In this document: in pieces, positions 58,958 through 64,000 of the stretch | Position numbering within the stretch: position 1 is the stretch's first letter | How the letters are laid out: every line of letters begins with the position of its first letter | From: a virus | Length of the DNA stretch: 64,000 bases | Virus record (IMG/VR): IMGVR_UViG_3300010354_000065 | Coordinates: 1 to 64,000 of that record | Direction: 5' to 3' (one strand) | The notes under the pieces: generated by a model | Told to the model about the DNA's origin: nothing | Database searches by the model: none | Seen by the model: the letters and a program-made list of their open reading frames with translations, nothing else | Program-made: the position numbers and the translations under genes

Positions 58958-59125
58958 AAGCACTCCAGTCTGTTTAAGGATCCGGTGATCCCCTCTTATC
59001 TTTGCTATACGCTCAAAAGCCCTAGTGCCACCACAGCACATCGAGGGACTCGATAGAGGTCGGTATTACCTTTGGAGTCAGGCAGCTGGTTAGGCTTTTT
59101 GCTCACAGGCTTTCAACAAATAAAA
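58945..59125 (-). ncRNA. Candidate structured RNA 1 in the tRNA array
   Basis: Bounded by a perfect 17-bp inverted repeat, TTTTATTTGTTGAAAGC (58945-58961) with its complement at 59109-59125. Inside, on the minus strand: a 7-bp helix AAAAGCC/GGCTTTT, hairpins ATCGAG/CTCGAT, GTGC/GCAC and GGATC/GATCC. It begins 2 bases after the CCA of tRNA-Met, as if released by tRNA processing. Position recalls T4 stable RNAs C and D. No protein frame seen. Its left arm overlaps the end of the plus-strand 58424 gene. Confidence 0.7.
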
Positions 59126-59127
59126 CA

Positions 59128-59205
<78 letters not shown>

Positions 59206-59212
59206 AATAGGA

Positions 59213-59409
59213 TTTGCAAGTAGTGCCACCACGTTATTGGCACCATTCACCCGATTATACTAGTCCGGACGGGAGTCGGTAAGTCACTTGAAATACTCAA
59301 CACAGTGTCCCTTATTTTTTGCTAGGGATTCGCGCCCCCCACTGCTTTACTCTATTTGGCTCTTCGAAGTAACCTTATAGAGTGTCTTTCTCCTGCTGAC
59401 ACTTGCAAA
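59213..59409 (-). ncRNA. Candidate structured RNA 2 in the tRNA array
   Basis: Closed by a 9-bp helix TTTGCAAGT (59213-59221) with ACTTGCAAA (59401-59409). Inner hairpins: GTGCC/GGCAC, CCGA/TCGG around a GTCCGGAC palindrome, CAGTG/CACTG enclosing TCCCT/AGGGA, and ACTCTAT/ATAGAGT. It fills the space between tRNA-Asn (3 bases away) and tRNA-Met (7 bases). Shares TAGTGCCACCAC (plus strand) with RNA 1. No coding frame seen. Confidence 0.65.
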
Positions 59410-59412
59410 ACT

Positions 59413-59489
59413 TGGCTGGCCTGGTAGGGATCGAACCCACGACATCTTGATTAACAGTCAAGCGCAACTACCAACTGTGCTACAGGCCA
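59413..59489 (-). tRNA. tRNA-Asn (anticodon GTT)
   Basis: Perfect anticodon stem CTTGA/TCAAG with loop CTGTTAA, acceptor TGGCCTG/CAGGCCA, discriminator G, CCA encoded. Confidence 0.95.
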
Positions 59490-59500
59490 ATATTCAACAT

Positions 59501-59574
59501 TGGTGCCCCCACCATGAATCGAACAAGGAATTGATGCTTACAAGGCAACTGTTATACCATTTAACTATAGGGGC
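59501..59574 (-). tRNA. tRNA-Thr (anticodon TGT)
   Basis: Acceptor GCCCCTA/TGGGGGC, loop CTTGTAA, T-loop TTCGATT, CCA encoded. One mismatch in the anticodon stem. Confidence 0.9.
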
Positions 59575-59592
59575 AAATCTTTTCTACTTATT

Positions 59593-59668
59593 TGGTCTCC
59601 GACACTGGACTCGAACCAGCACCTTCTGCACCCCAAATGCAGTGGACTACCTATTATCCCAATCGGAG
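59593..59668 (-). tRNA. tRNA-Pro (anticodon TGG)
   Basis: Perfect anticodon stem CTGCA/TGCAG with loop TTTGGGG, T-loop TTCGAGT, acceptor CTCCGAT/GTCGGAG, CCA encoded. Confidence 0.94.
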
Positions 59669-59672
59669 GTAT

Positions 59673-59746
59673 TGGTAGCAGGTCGGGGTAACGCTCCCCG
59701 CTCGGATGGGCTTATGAGACCCACCGGATCACTTGATCTACCTGCA
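59673..59746 (-). tRNA. tRNA with CAT anticodon, non-canonical D- and T-loops
   Basis: Acceptor TGCAGGT/ACCTGCT with an unpaired first position (T-T), anticodon stem TGGGT/GCCCA with loop CTCATAA, CCA encoded. T-loop AGCGTTA lacks T54 and A58, and no clear GG is seen in the D-loop. The open 1-72 pair would suit an initiator, but the identity (fMet, Met or Ile2) is open. Confidence 0.78.
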
Positions 59747-59753
59747 ATTGTTT

Positions 59754-59828
59754 TGGTGGACCGCTGGAGAATCGAACTCCAACCTCCGCCGTGCAAAGGC
59801 GGCGTGCTCCCATTATCACTAGCAGCCC
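59754..59828 (-). tRNA. tRNA-Ala (anticodon TGC)
   Basis: Perfect anticodon stem CCGCC/GGCGG with loop TTTGCAC, acceptor GGGCTGC/GCGGTCC with wobble pairs, including a G3-T70 wobble. G3-U70 is the alanine identity element. CCA encoded. Confidence 0.94.
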
Positions 59829-59831
59829 TTT

Positions 59832-59906
59832 TGGCGGTTTCAAGGGGTAACGATCCCCTTCTTCATGCGTGACAGGCATGCGTGCGTCCATGAACACTTT
59901 GAAACC
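59832..59906 (-). tRNA. tRNA-Asp (anticodon GTC), unusual T-loop
   Basis: Perfect acceptor GGTTTCA/TGAAACC, anticodon stem CATGC/GCATG, loop CTGTCAC, discriminator G, CCA encoded. T-loop ATCGTTA carries the same A54/T58 swap as tRNA-Ile at 57925. Confidence 0.92.
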
Positions 59907-59980
59907 TTATAGAAGCACATTACTGTTAACCTTGCCTCAACTCTTGTGTTAAGGATCCAAAGGATAATGTGCTTTTATAA
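59907..59980 (-). ncRNA. Candidate structured RNA 3 (hairpin, about 74 nt)
   Basis: A 16-bp helix with one G-T pair (TTATAGAAGCACATTA at 59907-59922 with 59965-59980), extendable by two pairs into tRNA-Asp. It encloses TTAAC/GTTAA and ATCC/GGAT hairpins. Directly upstream (minus strand) of tRNA-Asp with no spacer, so RNase P would define its 3' end. Confidence 0.65.
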
Positions 59981-60159
59981 GGTGTAGGCTACGTTTCCAC
60001 ATCGCCCCTACTTGAGTTGACACCCTGTCGTCACCTTTGCTTCTTCGGCTGTGTGAATCATCCTAGCAGTTCCTAAGTTGTTTAGACTTGCTAACGGTGT
60101 ACTGCCACCGGGAATCTACGTTTATCCATCGCCTCTGTCACGCCGAGGAAGCGGGATTA
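59981..60159 (-). ncRNA. Candidate structured RNA 4 in the tRNA array
   Basis: Fills the space between tRNA-Tyr and RNA 3. Main helix GCTTCTTCGGC (60039-60049) with GCCGAGGAAGC (60142-60152), 11 bp with one T-G pair. Second domain GGTGT/ACACC plus GTAGG/CCTAC (59981-60024). Hairpin CGGTG/CACCG around the TACTGCCACC motif. A 21-base direct repeat (CTACGTTT..CATCGCC) occurs near 59989 and 60115. No coding frame or tRNA fold seen. Limits approximate. Confidence 0.55.
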
Positions 60160-60252
60160 TGGTGGAGGTCCACGGATTCGAACCGCGAATGTTTACCACG
60201 AGGGACCGGATTTACAGTCCAGTGCAGCACACGCCATAGCTGCAAGACCTCC
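60160..60252 (-). tRNA. tRNA-Tyr (anticodon GTA)
   Basis: Type II tRNA with a long variable arm, anticodon stem CTGGA/TCCGG, loop CTGTAAA, perfect acceptor GGAGGTC/GACCTCC, CCA encoded. Confidence 0.95.
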
Positions 60253-60259
60253 TAAAAAC

Positions 60260-60337
60260 TGGAGTACCGGGTCAGATTCGAACTGACGGTTGTAGAGTTT
60301 TGCAGACTCTTGCATTGGGCCACTCTGCCACCGATAC
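60260..60337 (-). tRNA. tRNA-Cys (anticodon GCA)
   Basis: Perfect anticodon stem AGAGT/ACTCT with loop CTGCAAA, acceptor GTATCGG/CCGGTAC, discriminator T (usual for Cys), CCA encoded. Confidence 0.94.
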
Positions 60338-60340
60338 ATT

Positions 60341-60490
60341 TACCATTTGTTTAATGCTATCGCGCCAATTTGTCAACAAAGTAGCTAACTCTGACAAGCG
60401 AATAGCGGTTGTATCAGGACCTGTTCCTCGCACAGTTAGGCCCGCATAGTCTATGCGTCCATAGACGATACCCTGATAGCATTAAACAAA
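60341..60490 (-). ncRNA. Candidate structured RNA 5, closed by a 21-bp perfect helix
   Basis: TACCATTTGTTTAATGCTATC (positions 60341-60361, 21 bp in total) is perfectly complementary to 60475-60495. The outer five pairs use the TACCA 3' end of tRNA-Glu, leaving 16 pairs after tRNA release. Inner minus-strand hairpins: CGTC/GACG, CGCATA/TATGCG with a 3-base loop, and TTGTCA/TGACAA. Three bases separate it from tRNA-Cys. Not coding. Confidence 0.75.
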
Positions 60491-60566
60491 TGGTACACCT
60501 AGGGAGAATCGAACTCCTCGTTTCCGCCTTGAAAGGGCAGCGTCCTAGCCGTTAGACGATAGGTGC
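60491..60566 (-). tRNA. tRNA-Glu (anticodon TTC)
   Basis: First tRNA of the promoter-proximal array. Acceptor GCACCTA/TAGGTGT, anticodon stem CTGCC/GGCGG, loop CTTTCAA, T-loop TTCGATT, CCA encoded. Its last five bases also belong to the closing helix of RNA 5. Confidence 0.94.
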
Positions 60567-60630
60567 ACGTAACCATCTACAAATTGTAAAAGAGCAAAGT
60601 AGTCAATGTTGTTAACTACTCAATATGAAC

Positions 60631-60659
60631 ATTATATGACAAAACAAACATCTTGTCAA
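60631..60659 (-). promoter_or_regulatory. Consensus sigma-70 promoter for the tRNA/RNA array
   Basis: Minus strand TTGACA (60654-60659), 17-base spacer, TATAAT (60631-60636), a perfect match to the housekeeping consensus. It lies about 65 bases upstream of tRNA-Glu and after the terminator at 60694, so it should start the tRNA and structured RNA transcript early with unmodified host polymerase. Confidence 0.9.
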
Positions 60660-60689
60660 CAGTCCATTTTTGGTTAAATAACCACAAAC

Positions 60690-60772
60690 AAAAAACCCCG
60701 GTTTCTTTCGATTCCGGGGTTCCTGGTTTGTAGATACTTGTGCTACAGCTTCAGGTTCCCCTCACTCCAATC
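60690..60772 (-). ncRNA. Candidate small RNA or attenuator leader
   Basis: Bounded by its own promoter (60778-60807) and the terminator at 60694. Segment GGGGAACCTG (60752-60761) can pair with CAGGAACCCC (60716-60725) as 4+4 bp around an A-A loop; this would consume the 5' arm of the terminator stem. A 5-bp hairpin TGTAG/CTACA lies between. Either a short stable RNA of about 80 nt or an attenuator. Confidence 0.5.
60694..60721 (-). terminator. Rho-independent terminator
   Basis: Stem AACCCCGG/CCGGGGTT (60714-60721 with 60694-60701) and 12-base loop, followed on the minus strand by a run of six T. It separates the transcripts from the right from the tRNA promoter. It may be regulated by an alternative stem (see 60690-60772). 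Confidence 0.88.
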
Positions 60773-60858
60773 CATGTATTATAGGCGCATGGGCGAGCGA
60801 CGGTCAACAGACCGGGCTGCTTGCGCTCAATAAACGATGATATGTGAAGGTGAACCAT
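60751..60858 (-). CDS. Possible leader peptide (35 aa)
   Basis: ATG at 60858 with AGGA seven bases upstream, product MVHLHISSFIERKQPG...YNTWIGVRGT. Its stop falls in the GGGGAACCTG arm described at 60690-60772, so translation could influence the hairpin choice. It also overlaps a promoter. Composition is richer in G+C than its surroundings. Weak evidence for translation. Confidence 0.3.
   Translation of the reverse strand: MVHLHISSFIERKQPGLLTVARPCAYNTWIGVRGT
60778..60807 (-). promoter_or_regulatory. Sigma-70-like promoter before the terminator
   Basis: Minus strand TTGACC (60802-60807), 18-base spacer, TATAAT (60778-60783). It would start RNA near 60771, only about 80 bases before the terminator. 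Confidence 0.65.
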
Positions 60859-60893
60859 TTTTTTCCTCATAGTACTACTATATATGTCTTCTT

Positions 60894-61454
60894 TTAGTCG
60901 ACAATACAATCCTCAAAAATTTTTTTTGCCTTGTCCCACTGTAGCCTTTGTTTGGTTTCTAAGTCACCGAGCACCACGCACGCAACGTATCTCGGATACT
61001 TACTGTTATGGACAGCATGAATCCTACCAACGTTAACAAGGCTTGGTGTACCAATAGATGCTGAGTAGGCGTGAATAAGATCTTCTCGTGGTGCGTAAGA
61101 ATATTGTGTGTTAATAACTGTTGTGTTTGTTTTAAGAGTGGCACCTGGCCGTAGCTCGTACCAATCCATTGTGCTATTTTCACCACCTCTCATCCAGTTG
61201 AGTTTTACAACATCGTTAATTTCCGGACTATCTGAATGAGGCTCTAAAGTCCGGCCTGGTGGAGTGTAGAAGTACTCACCAGCAATAACAAACAAGCTTC
61301 TTAGACTCAACCATCCTTTAAATTCATCATCCATATCTGCTTTGTGAAAGCGAGTATGGTAGTGCAGCTGCGTATTGGGAACCGGATATTCAGGAAATGT
61401 AAATGATACCGGTATTTTCAGATGATGGTGATACTTGTTTATAAAAGAGGCCAT
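60894..61454 (-). CDS. Fe(II)/2OG oxygenase-like protein (186 aa)
   Basis: HxD at LEPHSDSPEIN (His73-Asp75), core VVKLNWMRGGENSTMDWYEL and distal His in NVGRIHAVHN (His146 or His149), followed by the RYVACVVL strand. Same subfamily as the 54485 and 57225 genes. I give the ATG at 61454; the frame stays open to a GTG at 61517, and the true start is unsure because neither has a clear ribosome site. Overlaps the upstream oxygenase gene. Substrate unknown. Confidence 0.55.
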   Translation of the reverse strand: MASFINKYHHHLKIPVSFTFPEYPVPNTQLHYHTRFHKADMDDEFKGWLSLRSLFVIAGEYFYTPPGRTLEPHSDSPEINDVVKLNWMRGGENSTMDWYELRPGATLKTNTTVINTQYSYAPREDLIHAYSASIGTPSLVNVGRIHAVHNSKYPRYVACVVLGDLETKQRLQWDKAKKIFEDCIVD

Positions 61455-62068
61455 TTGACTATTGAACGATGAAGGTCGATCAAGAACACGAGACGTCGGT
61501 ACGATGAGTTGTTCCACGCACTATGTTCACATTGATTGTCAAAAGCAAACACGTTGTCCCAATGAATAAAGATTGTCCGCTCAATTTCAAATGTGATATC
61601 CCCTTCAGGTACTATTAGAGGGATATGACATCTCACGTACTGTTTACGTCGATTTTCAATTCCAGTATGACGACCTATACGACTATGAGCTTCCATAATG
61701 CTATATGTCGCGATCGGACAAGCAATCTGTCCACCTTCAACTCCATCTGGATAAAGATTGTCAAAATGATCAACAAGCTTCCAGGCAGCAGGATATTTGT
61801 CTCGGTTCGTAGCCGATTTGGTATTAACACCAGGATCCGTATACCGTAACCCCTCAACTTTCCATGCATCACCTGCAGCTGCATTACCAGCTGTCTTCCA
61901 CTGACCAACGGTTTTCATTTTATATTTTGGATCAAGCTCGCGTTCTTCAGGTGTTGGTTGTTTGTCACTAAAATTAGGAAAAATTTTCAAAAAATCCGCC
62001 GTCATTCCTTCACGAAAAGTATTGAAAAAATCAGTGAATATGAATTCGTCTGCTAGTTGATACTTCAT
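61439..62068 (-). CDS. Aspartyl/asparaginyl beta-hydroxylase-like oxygenase (209 aa)
   Basis: Good AspH signature: SRIGRHTGIENRRKQYVRCH, then IPLIVPEGD, then FAFDNQCEHSAWNNSSYRRL. The first motif is His-x-Gly (His134-Gly136) rather than HxD, as in mammalian AspH, where two histidines hold the iron; the second is His182. Start at the ATG 62068; an earlier ATG at 62107 lies deep in the lysin gene. Protein substrate likely but unknown. Confidence 0.75.
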   Translation of the reverse strand: MKYQLADEFIFTDFFNTFREGMTADFLKIFPNFSDKQPTPEERELDPKYKMKTVGQWKTAGNAAAGDAWKVEGLRYTDPGVNTKSATNRDKYPAAWKLVDHFDNLYPDGVEGGQIACPIATYSIMEAHSRIGRHTGIENRRKQYVRCHIPLIVPEGDITFEIERTIFIHWDNVFAFDNQCEHSAWNNSSYRRLVFLIDLHRSIVKWPLL

Positions 62069-62585
62069 GTCGATCTCTCGCTTGTCTATAAAATATATGA
62101 TTACCAATTTGTGTAGTTCTATACAGCCGCCACTTTGGATTTATAGCCACACTGTGAAAGTATGTAGCTCCTTTTGTAACATCATCAATTAGCTCATGGT
62201 AAAGTAAGACTAAAATAGAGAAGTCCACAATATCATGATACAACTGCGTGTGTTTGATAGCGTTCCGTCGCTTCGTAATAGAAGGATCACACAACCAGCT
62301 GAATTGGCATACGCCGTTTTGCTTTTGATGAACAACATTACATATTGTACTTGGGAATTTGTACGACAAGACCCTGTTGATAGTCACAAAAGCAACTGCT
62401 AACTTACCATTTACTGACTCAGAAGCCGCCTCGAAGTAAATATTTTCAGCAAGACACGTTACTTGTCGTTGTGATTCTTTACTTAACTCATGAAAACTCG
62501 GTGAGAGTGGCAAGTTTGAAGGAATTGCCGCGGCTGCTGAGAGTATAAATGTTGAAAGCAGAAATCCTGTCAGGATAGCTCTCAT
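62031..62585 (-). CDS. SleB-family cell wall hydrolase with signal peptide (probable endolysin)
   Basis: Residues 1-20 form a signal peptide (MRAILTGFLLSTFILSAAAA). The rest is the SleB/CwlJ hydrolase domain: CLAENIYFEAASESVNGKLA with likely catalytic Glu47 or Glu52, VAFVTINRV, then GVCQFSWLCD and KGATYFHSV. Such enzymes cut peptidoglycan; a secretory signal suggests export by the Sec route for host lysis. A strong ribosome site (AAAGGAGAG) precedes the ATG, just after the tmRNA. Confidence 0.88.
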   Translation of the reverse strand: MRAILTGFLLSTFILSAAAAIPSNLPLSPSFHELSKESQRQVTCLAENIYFEAASESVNGKLAVAFVTINRVLSYKFPSTICNVVHQKQNGVCQFSWLCDPSITKRRNAIKHTQLYHDIVDFSILVLLYHELIDDVTKGATYFHSVAINPKWRLYRTTQIGNHIFYRQARDRHEVSTSRRIHIH

Positions 62586-62604
62586 TTATCTCTCCTTTTA
62601 AAGA

Positions 62605-62905
62605 GGTGGGTTATTCTGTTACGAGGAAACCCACCGAAACCCTAAGCCGTGTTTAGGCGGCTAATGCGAAACGTTCATCGTTTGCGTTTACTTAATTTAC
62701 TTTTAACGACTCTCTGTGTCGGATCGTCCATATTTCTACTCTTTGCCCTGTCGAAACCAGGTCAGGCCCATCAAAAGCATACACAATTCCTCACCTTGTA
62801 GGAGTCTCATATTTCAGAGCCGATCCCTGTATGCTTTTGGTGGACCTGGGCGGAATCGAACCGCCGTCCAGAACACCTTTCGATCTACTTCATACGATCG
62901 TAAAA
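62605..62905 (-). ncRNA. ssrA: Circularly permuted (two-piece type) tmRNA
   Basis: On the minus strand the acceptor piece comes first: T-arm GGCGG-TTCGATT-CCGCC, acceptor CAGGTCC, A, CCA (62838-62865). An intervening segment with an 11-bp inverted repeat (AAAAGCATACA, 62773-62783 with 62828-62838) follows, then the coding piece starting GGGCCTG (62763-62769) and the conserved GGTTTCGAC. GGGCCTG pairs with CAGGTCC (7 bp). Helix P2 is CAGGGCA/TGTTCTG. The tag frame lies at 62653-62685, its stop in a CCTAA/TTAGG helix. An 8-bp hairpin (62605-62635) ends the gene. Rescues stalled ribosomes with SmpB. Confidence 0.92.
62653..62685 (-). CDS. ssrA: tmRNA proteolysis tag frame (ANDERFALAA)
   Basis: Resume codon GCA, then AAC GAT GAA CGT TTC GCA TTA GCC GCC TAA, giving ANDERFALAA. 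Compare the E. coli tag (A)ANDENYALAA: the first four residues and the LAA end recognised by ClpXP are kept. Upstream AAGTAAAC suits the -6 to +1 resume context. Confidence 0.93.
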   Translation of the reverse strand, partial: ANDERFALAA

Positions 62906-63280
62906 CTACTTATCTACCTTCTGATGATACGGCACAGTCATTTTTCTTTCTGTGCTTGTCTTCATATGGCTATGTGCCTTCGCACTATTCCGGATTATAT
63001 CATAAGATACGTGATGAGTAAACCCATCTTTGTCTTCATGAGAAGACGCTGCCTGTACAGTATGTGTTTTATAATTGCCATACGACTTTGTATGAATCCG
63101 GTAATGTAGATTACCACTACCTCCATGCGCAAGGTCATGGTTTGTAATAATGCCATGCTCTTTACTCTGCTTGATGTGTTTCACAGCTGTCTTTGGAATA
63201 TGCTTTGCAAGCTCATGACCAGACATCCACTCGGATGTAGTCTTGTTTTCTTCCGTAATAAACTCTGTAAAAGTTAACAT
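62906..63280 (-). CDS. Possible internal head protein with capsid-targeting sequence (124 aa)
   Basis: Starts MLTFTEFITEENKTT, closely following the T4 internal-protein targeting pattern (MKTYQEFIAE type) that is cut by the gp21 protease after L/I-x-E (here ITE). The remaining 114 residues are His/Lys/Ser-rich and basic (HIPKTAVKHIKQSKEHGI, HSHMKTSTERK), as expected of a DNA-associated protein injected with the genome. A ribosome site (AAAGGA) precedes the ATG. Its stop touches the start of the tmRNA acceptor piece. Role inferred from the N-terminus. Confidence 0.5.
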   Translation of the reverse strand: MLTFTEFITEENKTTSEWMSGHELAKHIPKTAVKHIKQSKEHGIITNHDLAHGGSGNLHYRIHTKSYGNYKTHTVQAASSHEDKDGFTHHVSYDIIRNSAKAHSHMKTSTERKMTVPYHQKVDK

Positions 63281-63303
63281 GCAGCGTCCTTTGTTTGTAA
63301 TAT

Positions 63304-63999
63304 TTATTTAACAAAGAATTTTTGCACAATCCATCCACAAAAATCCCATTCACCGGGTTTGTTTGCATACGCAAAATTATACTCATACGGACGAGCGTGG
63401 TGATTATTATGTAGACCTTCACCTAAAGTCAACGCATTCCAAAGTTTATTGTTGATACTGTCATCTTTGGTATCAAAATTCTTGTATCCCCACATATGAC
63501 CTAAGCTAAGTTGCGTTCCTGCAACAAATTGAACATACCCACATGGAATGACGTAGCAGAACAAAAACAAGTAAGGGTCAATAATAAGCAAGAGCACACA
63601 ATACAATGCAATAGTTGGCCAATACCAATTATGAAAAAACGTGACCGGCTTTTTGGCAAGAAGATCACGAATATGTTTGGTCTGTATTGCCTTTGTTTTT
63701 TCTTGATCAACAAAACTAAAAAACGATCGCCAAAAACCTAGCTGCTTAGGACAGTGTGGATCAAGATCGGTATCGCTGTGAGCGTGGTGATAGCGATGGA
63801 GAGCAGAATAGTGTATCGCTGTATGTGTTGTTCCCAACGTAGCAAGCAGCGCCATCAACCACTCACGTTTCGATCCAGTCTGAAAACTACGATGACTGAA
63901 GTACCGATGTTGTCCAATTGAGTGTCCTACCTTAGAAATCAGCAACACTGCCACTACGGTTACGAGCACGTACCAAAAACTTACATTAACTGCAAGCAT
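63304..63999 (-). CDS. Acyl desaturase (membrane fatty acid desaturase), possibly 5'-truncated by the window
   Basis: Three histidine boxes typical of delta-9 acyl-lipid/acyl-CoA desaturases: HRYFSH (31-36), HRYHH (68-72) and HNNHH (197-201), with hydrophobic spans at about 5-25 and 130-165. They bind a di-iron centre and insert a double bond in a membrane fatty acid. Only about 30 residues precede the first box, fewer than usual, and the frame reaches the window edge, so the true start may lie outside. Auxiliary metabolic gene; could adjust host membrane fluidity. Confidence 0.88.
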   Translation of the reverse strand: MLAVNVSFWYVLVTVVAVLLISKVGHSIGQHRYFSHRSFQTGSKREWLMALLATLGTTHTAIHYSALHRYHHAHSDTDLDPHCPKQLGFWRSFFSFVDQEKTKAIQTKHIRDLLAKKPVTFFHNWYWPTIALYCVLLLIIDPYLFLFCYVIPCGYVQFVAGTQLSLGHMWGYKNFDTKDDSINNKLWNALTLGEGLHNNHHARPYEYNFAYANKPGEWDFCGWIVQKFFVK

Positions 64000-64000
64000 A

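Noticed and set aside
58945-59125. The 17-bp inverted repeat as a terminator for the plus-strand oxygenase gene
   Set aside because: The arms are separated by about 147 bases and the 3' arm is not followed by a T run; the helix fits better as the closing stem of a minus-strand RNA.
59213-60160. Group I intron or homing endonuclease in the tRNA array
   Set aside because: All tRNAs are uninterrupted, and no intron core or endonuclease frame was seen in the spacers.
62906-63280. The 3' end of this gene as part of the tmRNA
   Set aside because: The acceptor piece may begin within its last codons, but the conserved tmRNA elements all lie below 62905; the gene has its own ribosome site and ordinary coding pattern.

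Overview
The window reads as part of the genome of a lytic, T4-like contractile-tailed phage, most similar in gene content to marine T4-like phages (cyanophage and pelagiphage type). Evidence: a terminase pair, neck, baseplate, hub and head-completion genes that resemble T4 gp17, 16, 15, 14, 13, 8, 7, 6, 25, 5, 27, 53, 48, 4, 54 and 26; the T4 replication trio gp32-gp59-gp33; and several TATAAATA late promoters. The host cannot be read directly. The AT-rich sequence, the circularly permuted tmRNA (a form known from alphaproteobacteria, cyanobacteria and some betaproteobacteria) and the acyl desaturase point to a marine bacterium.

Layout. (1) 1-43373, almost all minus strand: the late virion operon, read right to left from gp48 (43373) through gp53, a gp27-like hub, gp5, gp25, gp6, a giant gp7, gp8, a DUF4815 protein, long fibre-like genes, gp13, gp14, gp15, gp16 and gp17 to the first codons of gp18. 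Many junctions overlap as ATGA or TAATG, which suggests translational coupling. A small glycan/modification cassette (methyltransferase, two glycosyltransferases, one 2OG oxygenase) sits inside it at 8.2-10.9 kb. About 8 kb of the operon codes for an aromatic-Thr/Ser-Gly-x tetrapeptide repeat found in three proteins, one of them gp7. (2) 43386-50688, plus strand: gp4, an unknown protein, gp54, the gp26 chaperone with a canonical -1 frameshift signal, and two tail-core proteins, the second with a lytic transglycosylase domain. (3) 50694-56835, minus: gp32, gp59, gp33, an acetyltransferase-like protein, 2OG oxygenases, a YkuK-type RNase H-like protein and a radical SAM protein, with the first tRNAs interleaved. 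(4) 54241-60566: 26 tRNA genes, all minus strand, with genes for all twenty amino acids if anticodons are taken at face value, interleaved with five candidate structured RNAs whose ends are closed by long helices. A consensus sigma-70 promoter drives the right end. (5) 60690-63999, minus: an attenuator-like leader, two more oxygenases, a SleB-family lysin, a circularly permuted tmRNA encoding the tag ANDERFALAA, a probable internal head protein and a fatty acid desaturase.

Together the window holds the packaging motor, neck, baseplate and tail core, plus a large translation toolkit (tRNAs, tmRNA, structured RNAs) and an unusual set of eight Fe(II)/2-oxoglutarate-type oxygenases. The strongest new observations are the permuted tmRNA, the structured RNAs inside the tRNA array, the tetrapeptide repeat proteins and the gp26 frameshift cassette. 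All calls come from reading the sequence; no database search was run.
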